Shown piece by piece: positions 1 through 9,318 of a stretch of DNA of 64,000 nucleotides. Below the pieces are notes generated by a model. That model was not told the origin of the DNA. It did no database searches and saw only the letters and a list, made by a program, of their open reading frames with translations. The DNA comes from an uncultured Pelagibacteraceae bacterium. GTDB lineage: Bacteria > Pseudomonadota > Alphaproteobacteria > Pelagibacterales > Pelagibacteraceae. A program made the position numbers and the translations under genes. The DNA is taken from positions 372,001 to 436,000 of the forward strand of contig CACCOB010000001.1 in NCBI GenBank assembly GCA_902547535.1. Direction: 5' to 3'. Numbering within the stretch: the first letter of the stretch is position 1; every line of letters begins with the position of its first letter.

Positions 1-138
1 GACTGGTCTAGAGAAGACAGACTTAAATTCAGACAAGCTGCACTTGGCGCTTGGGAAGAATGGAAGAAAAAGTCTCCAGAAGCTGCTGCTCTTATAGAGA
101 TTCATAAAGCTTACATGAAAGCTAACGGTATCCTATAA
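1..138 (+). CDS. TRAP transporter solute-binding protein (DctP family), C-terminal end only
   Basis: The first 45 codons before a TAA stop encode a Lys/Glu/Ala-rich helical C-terminus ending in NGIL, as in periplasmic DctP-type binding proteins. The gene enters from the left edge, so its signal peptide and ligand-binding arginine are not visible. It sits just ahead of the small and large TRAP permease genes, which is the usual P-Q-M order. The call rests mainly on this context. Substrate is unknown; the downstream acid-sugar enzymes suggest a sugar acid. Confidence 0.6.
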   Translation, partial: DWSREDRLKFRQAALGAWEEWKKKSPEAAALIEIHKAYMKANGIL

Positions 139-160
139 TAAAAAGCGCTTAACAAAATAT

Positions 161-200
161 AGAAGGGCCTGAAATAGGCCCTTCTTATAAAATTTTTTTT
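161..200 (+). terminator. Stem-loop plus T-tract between binding-protein and permease genes
   Basis: A perfect 10-bp stem, AGAAGGGCCT at 161-170 with AGGCCCTTCT at 176-185, has a 5-base loop and is followed by eight T at 193-200. It looks like an intrinsic terminator but lies only four bases before the permease start, so it probably acts as a partial terminator or as a 3' stabiliser of the binding-protein message. Equivalent hairpins follow the other four binding-protein genes here. Confidence 0.8.
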
Positions 201-204
201 GCCT

Positions 205-789
205 ATGAGTGATAAAGAATTACAAGACAAGCAATTACAAGAGCAAAATGAAAAAGTTGCAAGTAAAGACGATTTTCCAATAAATTGGATTGATAGAATT
301 TCATTATTTTTAAGCCACACAATTAAGTATTTAATCCCTGTTATAGTAATCGTAATGATGTATGAAATTTTTATGAGGTACGTGCTATTTAAACCAACAT
401 TATGGGCTAATGAATTATGTTTATGGTTAGCTGGTGTTTGTTATTTAGTTGGTGGAATATATGCAACAAGGCTTAGAAGTCATATCAGAATTGTCTTATT
501 ATATGACTATGTAAGTAGGCCAACTCAGCGTATTTTTGATCTAATTAGTACTGTAATTATTGTCACTTTTGCAGCTGCCGTAATTTATGGAGGCATGGAG
601 GATGCATATAGATCATTTATAAATTGGGAGAGATTTGCAACTTATTGGGATCCACCAATTCCTGCAACTATGAAGCCACTCACGCTTATTTGTATATTTC
701 TTATAGCACTACAATCAATAAATAACTTAATTATTGACTGGAAAAATCCTAAAGAAAAACAGTACCAACCTGCCAAAGATTTAAAATAA
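205..789 (+). CDS. dctQ: TRAP transporter small permease (DctQ family)
   Basis: A 194-residue inner-membrane protein with about four transmembrane helices after a charged cytoplasmic N-terminus of some 25 residues. The stretch MRYVLFKPTLWANEL near residue 60 is the characteristic DctQ signature. It pairs with the large permease to form a Na+-driven importer. ATG at 205 was preferred to the upstream TTG at 199, which lies inside the terminator T-tract. One base separates its stop from the large-permease start, so the two are translationally coupled. Confidence 0.9.
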   Translation: MSDKELQDKQLQEQNEKVASKDDFPINWIDRISLFLSHTIKYLIPVIVIVMMYEIFMRYVLFKPTLWANELCLWLAGVCYLVGGIYATRLRSHIRIVLLYDYVSRPTQRIFDLISTVIIVTFAAAVIYGGMEDAYRSFINWERFATYWDPPIPATMKPLTLICIFLIALQSINNLIIDWKNPKEKQYQPAKDLK

Positions 790-790
790 A

Positions 791-2113
791 ATGGAATTTG
801 AGATAGGAACACTCTCAATAATACTAATAGTAGGACTATTAGCATTGATATCAATAGGTGTGCCTATGGGTTTTGCTTCAGGTTTTATGGGAGCAGTGCT
901 TGTATTTTTATATATAGGTGAACATGCTTTAGGAATTTTGCTTTCAAGATATTATTCTCTTGTTGTAACTTACTCATTCTTATCGGTACCATTATTTATA
1001 TTCATGGCCTCCTTACTTGAACGCTCGAATATTGCAAGAGATTTGTATGATGCGCTAAATGCTTGGTTAAGAAAAACTAGAGGTGGAGTAGGAGTAGTAA
1101 CAGCAATCATGGCAACAATCATGGCAGCGATGAGTGGAATTATCGGAGGAGAGATAGTTTTGTTGGGGCTGATTGCACTACCCCAGATGTTGCGATTGAA
1201 ATATGATCAAGATATGTCGATTGGTATTATTTGTGCATCAGGTTCTCTAGGCACAATGATCCCACCATCGATTGTTTTAATTATTTATGGACTAACAACA
1301 GAAACTTCAATTACCATGTTGTTCCAAGAAGCAATTGTTCCTGGTCTAATGATATCCGGTTTAATAATTACATACATTCTTATTCGAACAAGAATACAAC
1401 CTCATCTTGCACCACTTAGTGATGAGCCAGCATTAACTTTAAAAGAAAAGATGTCATATCTTCCTGGTCTTTTACCACCTATTGGTATTGTAATAATTGT
1501 TTTGGGATCAATTTATTCTGGTATGACTGGTATTACAGAAGCAGCTGGTATGGGTGTAGTTGCAACACTAATTATAATAGCTGCTAGAAAAGAGTTAACA
1601 TGGTTTTTGTTTAAAGATGCACTTGTTAGAACCTTTAAAGCTTCAGGAACTATATTAACAATTACTTTTGGTGCTACAGTTTTAGCAGGAGCCTATTCTC
1701 TTGCAGGAGGACCCACTTATGTTGCTGAAACAATTTTAGCCTATGATTTAAAGCCAATGTATTTAATTTTTATGATGCAAATAATGTTTTTAATAATGGG
1801 TGCGTTCATGGATTGGGTTGGAATAGTTCTATTAGCAATGCCAGTTTTTTTACCAATAGTACTAGCTCTAGGTTTTGATCCTATTTGGTTTGGAATACTA
1901 TTCTGTGTAAATATGCAGGTTTCATTTTTAAGCCCACCATTTGGTCCTGCAGCATTCTATTTAAAATCAGTTGCTCCACCACACATTTCACTAACTGATA
2001 TTTTCAGAGGTTTTGCACCATTTATAGTAATCCAATTGATTGTTTTGGCTTGTGTTATGTTCTTTCCAGAAGCAATGACGCAAAACTTCCACGATTTTGT
2101 CCCTAGAAAATAA
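791..2113 (+). CDS. dctM: TRAP transporter large permease (DctM family)
   Basis: At 440 residues this has normal DctM length and is hydrophobic throughout with about 12-13 helices. It opens with a typical segment containing GVPMGFASGF, carries the GSLGTMIPPSI loop near residue 150 and ends with the SFLSPPFGPAAFYL motif near residue 380. It forms the transport channel together with DctQ. The stop overlaps the start of the next gene in TAATG, so uptake and catabolism are in one transcription unit. Confidence 0.95.
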   Translation: MEFEIGTLSIILIVGLLALISIGVPMGFASGFMGAVLVFLYIGEHALGILLSRYYSLVVTYSFLSVPLFIFMASLLERSNIARDLYDALNAWLRKTRGGVGVVTAIMATIMAAMSGIIGGEIVLLGLIALPQMLRLKYDQDMSIGIICASGSLGTMIPPSIVLIIYGLTTETSITMLFQEAIVPGLMISGLIITYILIRTRIQPHLAPLSDEPALTLKEKMSYLPGLLPPIGIVIIVLGSIYSGMTGITEAAGMGVVATLIIIAARKELTWFLFKDALVRTFKASGTILTITFGATVLAGAYSLAGGPTYVAETILAYDLKPMYLIFMMQIMFLIMGAFMDWVGIVLLAMPVFLPIVLALGFDPIWFGILFCVNMQVSFLSPPFGPAAFYLKSVAPPHISLTDIFRGFAPFIVIQLIVLACVMFFPEAMTQNFHDFVPRK

Positions 2114-2988
2114 TGCAAAATATAGGTTTTATTGGTACTGGCCTTATGGGCTTTCCAATGGCAAAAAACATTCTAAAAGCTGGATACAAAGTTAGAGCAT
2201 TTAATAGATCCAAAAATAAAGCTGAACCATTAAAAGACTTTGGTGCTGAAATTTCAAATTCAATAAGAGAACTTGTTAAGGAAAGTCATGTGGTAATTAC
2301 AATGTTAACTAATGATGATGCGGTCAATGAAGTTTTAGGTAGCGATGAATTTTTAAATAATTTAAAACCTAATTCAACTGTAATTGATATGAGCTCAGTA
2401 AAACAAACTACAGCAGTTAATCACGGAAAAAATTTAAAATCTCGAAAAATAAATTACTTAGATGCACCAGTTTCAGGTGGAACAATAGGAGCTGAAGAAG
2501 CATCTCTTGCTATAATGATTGGGGGAGAACAAATAGTTTTTGAGTCAGTTAAAGATATTTTAAAATCAATGGGAAACCCAACTCTTGTTGGTCCAATAGG
2601 ATGCGGCCAGGTCTCAAAATTAGCAAACCAAATTATTGTTGGATTAGCTATTGGTGCTGTTGCTGAAGCAGTTACCCTTTGTGAAAAGGCTGGAGCTGAC
2701 CCAAATAAAATGATTAAGGCTTTATCTGGTGGTTGGGCTGATAGTAAAGTTCTTAGAACACATGGAAAAAGAATGATAGATAAAGATTTTAGTCCAAAAG
2801 GCAAAACCTCAAGTCAGCTCAAAGATATGAATAATATCTTAGAATGTGCAAATAATTATAATACTCAATTACCTATTTCAAATTTAGTTAAAGAAATGTA
2901 TAAATCACTAGTTGAAAATGGTCATGGTGAAACAGATCATAGTTCACTATATAAAGAAATTGAAAGGATAAATAATGGGAAGACTTGA
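2113..2988 (+). CDS. Beta-hydroxyacid dehydrogenase (tartronate-semialdehyde reductase / 3-hydroxyisobutyrate dehydrogenase family)
   Basis: A 291-residue NAD(P)-dependent reductase. The N-terminus has the Rossmann GFIGTGLMG motif at residues 5-13, followed by NRS, which suits NADP preference. DAPVSGG (about 117-123) is the substrate-binding signature, and K in QVSKLANQ near residue 170 is the expected catalytic lysine. The family reduces or oxidises short hydroxyacids. Between TRAP genes and sugar-acid enzymes, a role in glycerate or tartronate semialdehyde metabolism is plausible but the substrate is inferred. Confidence 0.85.
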   Translation: MQNIGFIGTGLMGFPMAKNILKAGYKVRAFNRSKNKAEPLKDFGAEISNSIRELVKESHVVITMLTNDDAVNEVLGSDEFLNNLKPNSTVIDMSSVKQTTAVNHGKNLKSRKINYLDAPVSGGTIGAEEASLAIMIGGEQIVFESVKDILKSMGNPTLVGPIGCGQVSKLANQIIVGLAIGAVAEAVTLCEKAGADPNKMIKALSGGWADSKVLRTHGKRMIDKDFSPKGKTSSQLKDMNNILECANNYNTQLPISNLVKEMYKSLVENGHGETDHSSLYKEIERINNGKT

Positions 2989-3715
2989 CGGAAAAGAAGT
3001 AATTATTACTGCAGCTGGACAAGGGATAGGAAAAGCAACAGCTATAACTTTTCATAACGAAGGTGCTAATGTCACTGCTACAGACATTAATGAAAATACT
3101 TTAAGTGAACTAAATAAAGAATACCCAAAAATTAAAGTAAAAAAATTAGACTCAACAAAAAATGAAGATATCAAAGAATTCATAAATACATTTAGAAATA
3201 TAGATGTATTATTTAACGCCGTAGGATTTGTCCATCATGGAACAATTTTAGATTGTGAGGAGAAAGATTGGGATTTTTCTTTCGATACTAATATTAAATC
3301 TATGTACTTTATGTGTAAAGCTACATTGCCAACAATGATTAATAATTATGGAGGTAGTATTATTAATGTTGCTTCTGTTGCGTCTAGTATTAAGGGACTT
3401 CCAAACAGATTTGTATATGGAGCAAGTAAAGCAGCTATTATTGGACTAACAAAATCAATCGCATCTGATTTTGTTAAGCAAAAAATTAGATGTAATGCAA
3501 TTGCACCTGGAACCGTATTCACACCTTCTTGGGAAGATAGAGTAAAACAAAGCCCGGATCCAGTTAAGGCAAAAAAAGATTTCATAGCAAGACAACCCAT
3601 GGAAAGACTAGGAACTGCACAAGAAATAGCTGATTTTGCTATCTATTTAGCTAGTGATGAATCGACATTTACAACAGGAAATACTTTTTCTGTAGATGGT
3701 GGAATGACAATTTAA
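2975..3715 (+). CDS. SDR-family dehydrogenase, 2-keto-3-deoxy-L-fuconate dehydrogenase-like
   Basis: A 246-residue classical short-chain dehydrogenase with the cofactor loop TAAGQGIG (residues 12-19), NAVG in the place of NAAG, catalytic Ser in NVASVAS and YGASK (Tyr-x3-Lys) near residue 149. The C-terminal TGNTFSVDGGM is typical. It resembles the BDH2 / 2-keto-3-deoxy-L-fuconate dehydrogenase branch. It overlaps the previous gene by 14 bases. Followed by an FAH-family hydrolase and an enolase-superfamily dehydratase, it fits the oxidation step of a non-phosphorylating deoxysugar-acid pathway; the exact substrate is inferred. Confidence 0.8.
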   Translation: MGRLDGKEVIITAAGQGIGKATAITFHNEGANVTATDINENTLSELNKEYPKIKVKKLDSTKNEDIKEFINTFRNIDVLFNAVGFVHHGTILDCEEKDWDFSFDTNIKSMYFMCKATLPTMINNYGGSIINVASVASSIKGLPNRFVYGASKAAIIGLTKSIASDFVKQKIRCNAIAPGTVFTPSWEDRVKQSPDPVKAKKDFIARQPMERLGTAQEIADFAIYLASDESTFTTGNTFSVDGGMTI

Positions 3716-3731
3716 ATATAAAGGAGAAATA

Positions 3732-4574
3732 ATGAAACTATTAAGAGTAGGTGAAAAGGGAAAAGAAAAACCAGCAATATTAGACGGTGATGGAAAAATA
3801 AGAGATATTAGTTCACATGTAAGTGATTTAAACCCACATAATTTAAATTTTGAAACAATTTCAAAAATTCAAAGTGTTGATACATCAAATCTTCCTGAAA
3901 TTTCATCAGATCAAAGAGTAGGTTCTTGCATTACAAGTCCAGGAAAGTTTGTTGCAATAGGGCTTAATTATTCAGACCATGCTGCTGAAGTTGGAGCTGA
4001 AATTCCAAAAGAACCAATTATGTTTATGAAGGCTACTAGTTCAATGTGTGGTCCAAATGATGATGTGGAAATAGTTTCAGGATCAAAAAAACTAGATTGG
4101 GAAGTCGAACTTGGAATTATAATAGGAAAAGAGGCTAAACATATTACAGAAGACCAATCACAAGATCATATTTTAGGATATTGTTTAGTAAACGATGTTA
4201 GTGAAAGAGAATGGCAAATTGAGAAAATGGGACAATGGGTTAAAGGTAAATCTCATGATACTTATGGCCCCACTGGACCCTACCTAGTAACTAAGGATGA
4301 GATTAAGGACATAAATAATTTAAAAATGATGTTGGATGTAAATGGTGAGAGAATGCAAACGGGAAATACAAGTACTATGATTTTTAACGTTGATATCATT
4401 GTATCTTATGTAAGTAAATTTATGTCATTACAACCAGGGGATATAATCACAACTGGAACACCTCCAGGAGTTGGAATGGGTAGAAAACCACAAGTATTTC
4501 TGAAAGCAGGTGACCAAATGAAACTATCAATAGAGAACTTAGGAGAACAGAACTCTAAAGTAGTTGCTGTTTAA
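3732..4574 (+). CDS. Fumarylacetoacetate hydrolase family protein, 2,4-diketo-3-deoxy-L-fuconate hydrolase-like
   Basis: 280 residues with an N-terminal domain of about 70 residues and the FAH fold from about 75. The metal site is recognisable in the E-x-E pair of WEVELGIIIG, and in NDVSERE and GKSHDTYGPTGPYL. The motif TTGTPPGVGMG is the family's C-terminal signature. Members cleave diketo acids to pyruvate and a second acid. AAGGAG lies a few bases before the start. Context makes the fuconate-type diketo acid the likeliest substrate, but other acylpyruvates are possible. Confidence 0.85.
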   Translation: MKLLRVGEKGKEKPAILDGDGKIRDISSHVSDLNPHNLNFETISKIQSVDTSNLPEISSDQRVGSCITSPGKFVAIGLNYSDHAAEVGAEIPKEPIMFMKATSSMCGPNDDVEIVSGSKKLDWEVELGIIIGKEAKHITEDQSQDHILGYCLVNDVSEREWQIEKMGQWVKGKSHDTYGPTGPYLVTKDEIKDINNLKMMLDVNGERMQTGNTSTMIFNVDIIVSYVSKFMSLQPGDIITTGTPPGVGMGRKPQVFLKAGDQMKLSIENLGEQNSKVVAV

Positions 4575-4579
4575 AATTT

Positions 4580-5752
4580 GTGAAAATAACCTCAATCAAA
4601 AGTCATGTACTTAGATATGAGTTAGACAAAGAACTAGGATACTCACAACAATATTACAAACATAGAACTGTCCACTTAGTTGAAGTTGAGACTGATGAAG
4701 GAATTACAGGCTGGGGAGAGTGTTTTGGACCTGGAAATATAGCTCTTGCAAATAAATATATTGTAGAAAAAGTTATTCAACCTTTAATAAAAGGAGATAA
4801 TCCACTTAAAAAAGAATATATTTGGCACAAAGTATACAATTTACTCAGAGACAGTGGTCAAAAAGGAATGCCAATTCAAGCATTGTCAGGAATTGATATA
4901 GCATTGTGGGATATATTAGCAAAAAAAGCTAATTTACCTCTTTATCAACTACTAGGAGGTAAAACTAATGACAAAATACCAGTTTATGGTTACGGAATGA
5001 TGTTACAAAAAAAACCAGTCGAAGAACTTTGTGAATTGTTCAAAAACGAAGCTAATCAAATAAAAGAGAAAAACTTTAAAGCAATGAAAATGAAAATAGG
5101 TATAGGTCCCAAAGAAGATTTAAAATTAGTTAGTGCTGTACGAGATGCAATTGGATCTGAATTTAAACTGATGGTGGATGCAAATCATGCCTATAATAAA
5201 AATGATGCTTTGTATGTTGGAAGTGGATTAGATGAAATGAATATTTACTGGTTTGAAGAACCTGTTGCTCCAGAAGATTATGATGGTTACAAAGAACTTA
5301 AAGAAAAATTAAACACAAATATTGCTGGAGGTGAGGCAGAGTTTACAAAATATGGTTGGAACCAACTTTTAAAAAACAATTGTATTGATATAGCTCAACC
5401 TGAAGTTTGTGGTTTAGGTGGAATTACTGAATATTTAAAAGTTTCAGCATTAGCGCAGTCTAATTTTATTCCATTAGTAAATCATGTATGGGGGTCAGCT
5501 TTAAGTGTAGCAGTTAATCTTCATTTGTTAACGACATTACCCGATATGCCAGGTGGACTATTTCCAACAAAGACTATGTTAGAGTTTGATACAACAGAAA
5601 AAAATATTTTCATAACTGATTTAGCAGAGGAAAAATTTTCAATTTTAGATCAAGTTAAAAATAAAAATGGGTTTGCGTCTCCATTAGAAAATATAGGGAT
5701 TGGAATTAATCCAAATAAAGATTTCATTAAAAAATACGAATATAATGGTTAA
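4580..5752 (+). CDS. Enolase-superfamily acid-sugar dehydratase (mandelate racemase group)
   Basis: 390 residues, starting at GTG. The capping domain occupies roughly the first 130 residues and the barrel follows. Active-site elements are all present: K-x-K in MKMKIG, metal ligands in VDANHAY, FEEP and GGEAE, and the base His in VNHVWGSA. These fit dehydration of an aldonate to a 2-keto-3-deoxy acid. Together with the SDR and FAH neighbours it suggests an L-fuconate-type route, although the protein is shorter than the Xanthomonas L-fuconate dehydratase, so another aldonate is possible. Confidence 0.85.
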   Translation: MKITSIKSHVLRYELDKELGYSQQYYKHRTVHLVEVETDEGITGWGECFGPGNIALANKYIVEKVIQPLIKGDNPLKKEYIWHKVYNLLRDSGQKGMPIQALSGIDIALWDILAKKANLPLYQLLGGKTNDKIPVYGYGMMLQKKPVEELCELFKNEANQIKEKNFKAMKMKIGIGPKEDLKLVSAVRDAIGSEFKLMVDANHAYNKNDALYVGSGLDEMNIYWFEEPVAPEDYDGYKELKEKLNTNIAGGEAEFTKYGWNQLLKNNCIDIAQPEVCGLGGITEYLKVSALAQSNFIPLVNHVWGSALSVAVNLHLLTTLPDMPGGLFPTKTMLEFDTTEKNIFITDLAEEKFSILDQVKNKNGFASPLENIGIGINPNKDFIKKYEYNG

Positions 5753-6680
5753 AATAAAAACCTCAAAACCTAAAGTTTTGTGGAACGCTAAATGTATATT
5801 AGGTGAGGGAACATTATGGGTAAAAGAACATAAATCGATATATTTCACTGATATAAAAAAAAAAAGAATCCATATTTTAAATATAAAAAATAATAAAAGT
5901 AAAATAATTAAAATTAATAAAGAGATAGGTTTTCTAGCACATATTAATAATAACATTTTTATATTAGGTCTTCAGGGTGAGCTAAGAATTTTAAACTTAA
6001 AAACGAAAAAAATTTTAAAATCAATTTATATAGAAAAAGACATTAAAACAAATCGTATCAATGACGGTAAAACAGATCCATCAGGTAGATTATGGTTCGG
6101 CACTATGGATAATCCTGAACGAAATTTAAAAAATGGATCATTATATTGCCTTGATAAAAAATTAAATTTAAAAAAAGTTGATACCACTTATTACATAACA
6201 AATGGTCCAGCATTTATTGACAGCAATAATTTTTATCATACAGATAGTAGAAAAAAAACTATTTATAAAATTAAAATAAATAAAAATTTAAATATTACCA
6301 AAAAAATTATATTTAAAAAATTTACAAAGAATCAAGGTGTACCTGATGGAATGACTTTAGACAAAAATAAAAATCTTTGGGTTTGTCATTTTCACGGAGC
6401 ATGTATTTCAGTTTTTAGTAAATCTGGAAAAATAATACATAAAGTGAAATTGCCCGCAAAAAATATAACAAACTGTGCATTTGGTGGTAAAAATAACTCA
6501 GAATTATTTGTAACTTCGGCCTTAAAAGGTATGAAAAAAAATGAAATTAAAAAATTTAAATTCTCAGGAAGTTTATTTAAAATAGAAACAAATACGAAAG
6601 GTATAAATCAAAAAAAATTTAATTTTAATCATGTTAAAACGAGACCTTTATTACGAAAGAATTCCAACCAAATCACTTAG
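5745..6680 (+). CDS. SMP-30/gluconolactonase-family sugar lactonase
   Basis: About 311 residues of a six-bladed beta-propeller. The metal-site Glu is in the N-terminal GEGTLW, followed by RINDGKTDPSGRLWFGTMD and PDGMTLDKNKNLWV, all hallmarks of the family. It would open an aldonolactone to the aldonate used by the dehydratase upstream. ATG at 5745 was chosen over an upstream TTG at 5700, which lies deep in the preceding gene; the overlap is then 8 bases. The C-terminal tail overlaps ppc by 50 bases. Confidence 0.85.
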   Translation: MVKIKTSKPKVLWNAKCILGEGTLWVKEHKSIYFTDIKKKRIHILNIKNNKSKIIKINKEIGFLAHINNNIFILGLQGELRILNLKTKKILKSIYIEKDIKTNRINDGKTDPSGRLWFGTMDNPERNLKNGSLYCLDKKLNLKKVDTTYYITNGPAFIDSNNFYHTDSRKKTIYKIKINKNLNITKKIIFKKFTKNQGVPDGMTLDKNKNLWVCHFHGACISVFSKSGKIIHKVKLPAKNITNCAFGGKNNSELFVTSALKGMKKNEIKKFKFSGSLFKIETNTKGINQKKFNFNHVKTRPLLRKNSNQIT

Positions 6681-9318
6681 GAATGACGTTAGACATTTAG
6701 GTAATATTCTTGGCAAAGTAATAAAAAAACAGGAGGGCCCTAACTTTTTTAACTTAGTTGAAAAAATTAGACTTTTATCAAAGGCAAATGTTGCAAATAA
6801 AAGCAGGAAAGAACCATTTAAGAAAATTCTAAGAGAAGTTAATAAACTTAGTCCACAGTCTTTATTTAAATTAACAAGAGCATTTAATCATTTCATGAAT
6901 TTTTATAATTTAGCAGAGTCAATAGATGCATCTAGAACTTTAGATCAATATGAAAATATAAAATCAAATAAAAAATTCCAAAATATATTTATAGAAGAAA
7001 TTTTTGAAAATTTTTTTAAAAATAAAAAAATTTCAAATAATAAAATTTATAATATTGCAAAAAGTTTAAATATTGGAATAGTTTTAACAGCTCATCCTAC
7101 TGAAGTTAAAAGAAGAACTTTGATTCAAAAATATCATACATTAACAGAAATTCTCGAGCAAAGAATTCTTCTAAATAATTATCCATCAAAATTAAAAATT
7201 TTAGACAAAAAACTATACGATGAAATTACAATTATTTGGAACACAGATGAAATTAAAAGATCTAGACCTACTCCTCCAGAGGAGGCTAGATGGGGATTAG
7301 CAATTATTGAGGATAGTTTATGGGATACAATACCTAAAGTTTACAGAAGATTAAATCAAATTTTTGAAAAAAATATGGGCAAAGGACTTCCAAAAAATTT
7401 TAATCCAATTGAATTTGGTTCTTGGATGGGAGGCGACAGGGATGGGAATCCTTTTGTAACTTCCGAGGTGACCAAAAGAGTTATTCTTTTATCAAGATGG
7501 GAAGCTGCTAAACTTTATGAAAAGTCTTTAACTAAATTAATTAGATCTTACTCTATGGAAAAATGCTCAAATAAAATATTAAAAGCTACAGGAAAAACCT
7601 TTGAACCATATAGAGTTTATTTAAGACCATTAAGAGATAAACTAAGAACAACCCATAGAGAAATAGAACAACATCTTAATTATGGTAAACCATTAAATGA
7701 AAAAATATTACTTTCTGAAAGAGAAGAAATTTTAAAACCCTTAAGAGTTGTAAGAGAGTCTTTAGAGCAAAATCAGAACGAAAATATAGCGAGTGGTGAT
7801 TTACTTGATTTAATGAGAAGAGCAAAATGTTTTGGAATTAATCTTGCAAGACTGGATATAAGACAAGAGTCATCTAGACATTCACAATTACTGAATGAAT
7901 TTATAAAAAGAAAATCTAGGCTAAATTATAATTCTTGGAGTGAGACAGAAAAAATAAAGTATTTATCAGATAAAATTAAAGGCAAAAATTCAATTAATAA
8001 ATTTATTTTTAAAAATAAGGAAAATAAAGAAGTTTGGTCAACTTTTAAAGCTTTGTCTAGTCAACCAAAAGAGTGTTTAGGAGCGTACGTAATATCAATG
8101 ACATCATCTGCCTCAGATATTTTATCTGTAATGTATTTGCAAAAAGAGGCTAATATCAAAAGTAAGTTAAGAGTAGTTCCTTTATTTGAGACTTTAGATG
8201 ATTTGATAAATGGTAAAAAAATAATGGAAAAATTATTCTCATTAAAATGGTACCGAAAATACATACAAAATAAGCAAGAAATTATGATTGGATATTCAGA
8301 CTCTAGTAAAGATGCAGGTAAATTATCAGCTAGTTGGCATCAATATAAATTACAAGAAGAAATTATTAAATTAGCAAAAAAATATAAAATTAACGTTACA
8401 TTTTTTCATGGTAGAGGTGGTTCTGCTGGTAGAGGAGGAGGGCCGATTCAAGCAACTTTAAGATCGCAGCCACCTTATTCTGTTAACGGAAAAATAAGAA
8501 TTACAGACCAAGGTGAAGTAATACAACAAAAATATGGATATGAGCCATTAGCAAAGTATAACCTATGTAGTTATATTGGCTCTGTCATGGAAGCAACTCT
8601 AAATCCACCTCCAAATCCAAAAAAAGAATGGAGAAATCTTATTCAAAACATGTCAAATGTCTCAACTAGTTCTTATAGAAAAAATATTAATCAAACCTCT
8701 GACTTCATCAGATATTTTAAAACTGTTACGCCACATATGGCTCTCGGCAAGTTATCGATAGGATCGAGACCATCTAAAAGAAAGAATGTAGATAACATTA
8801 ATAGTTTAAGAGCCATACCATGGGTTTTCGCTTGGACACAAATAAGACTGATGTTACCTGCCTGGTTAGGAACCGCTGAAGCTTTAAGGTACTCATCAAT
8901 TAAAAAATTTAAAAAAACTTTAACAGATATGGAAAAAAATTGGCCATATTTTAATTCTACAATGGACTTATTAGACATGGTCTTATCAAAAGTTGATCCT
9001 GAAATTTCAAAAATTTATGAAAAAAATTTAGCAGACCAAAAATTAGTTAGAGTAGGTGATAAACTAAGATATCAGTTTAATGCAGTAAAAAAATTAAATC
9101 ATGATATTACCCCTAGAGAAATACTTAAACAAAGAAAAGCTTTCCGGGGACCTGCAATTATTAGAAATATCTACTCAGAAATACTCAATGTTTTACAAGT
9201 AACCGTGATGAAAAAGCAAAAACAAAAGAAATTAGATAAAAAAAGCAAAAAGTTACTTGATGATGCGATGATGACATCTATTGCAGGAATTTCTGCAGCG
9301 ATTAAAAATACAGGATAA
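6631..9318 (+). CDS. ppc: Phosphoenolpyruvate carboxylase
   Basis: 895 residues, normal length for bacterial PEPC, which makes oxaloacetate from PEP and bicarbonate to refill the TCA cycle. The catalytic-His motif TAHPTEVKRR (about residue 155), GGDRDGNP, GYSDSSKDAG and the glycine loop FHGRGGSAGRGGGP are all intact. The LRNDVRHLG segment aligns with the E. coli N-terminus, which supports the start at 6631 even though it overlaps the lactonase gene by 50 bases. The C-terminus ends in the usual NTG. Confidence 0.97.
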   Translation: MLKRDLYYERIPTKSLRNDVRHLGNILGKVIKKQEGPNFFNLVEKIRLLSKANVANKSRKEPFKKILREVNKLSPQSLFKLTRAFNHFMNFYNLAESIDASRTLDQYENIKSNKKFQNIFIEEIFENFFKNKKISNNKIYNIAKSLNIGIVLTAHPTEVKRRTLIQKYHTLTEILEQRILLNNYPSKLKILDKKLYDEITIIWNTDEIKRSRPTPPEEARWGLAIIEDSLWDTIPKVYRRLNQIFEKNMGKGLPKNFNPIEFGSWMGGDRDGNPFVTSEVTKRVILLSRWEAAKLYEKSLTKLIRSYSMEKCSNKILKATGKTFEPYRVYLRPLRDKLRTTHREIEQHLNYGKPLNEKILLSEREEILKPLRVVRESLEQNQNENIASGDLLDLMRRAKCFGINLARLDIRQESSRHSQLLNEFIKRKSRLNYNSWSETEKIKYLSDKIKGKNSINKFIFKNKENKEVWSTFKALSSQPKECLGAYVISMTSSASDILSVMYLQKEANIKSKLRVVPLFETLDDLINGKKIMEKLFSLKWYRKYIQNKQEIMIGYSDSSKDAGKLSASWHQYKLQEEIIKLAKKYKINVTFFHGRGGSAGRGGGPIQATLRSQPPYSVNGKIRITDQGEVIQQKYGYEPLAKYNLCSYIGSVMEATLNPPPNPKKEWRNLIQNMSNVSTSSYRKNINQTSDFIRYFKTVTPHMALGKLSIGSRPSKRKNVDNINSLRAIPWVFAWTQIRLMLPAWLGTAEALRYSSIKKFKKTLTDMEKNWPYFNSTMDLLDMVLSKVDPEISKIYEKNLADQKLVRVGDKLRYQFNAVKKLNHDITPREILKQRKAFRGPAIIRNIYSEILNVLQVTVMKKQKQKKLDKKSKKLLDDAMMTSIAGISAAIKNTG

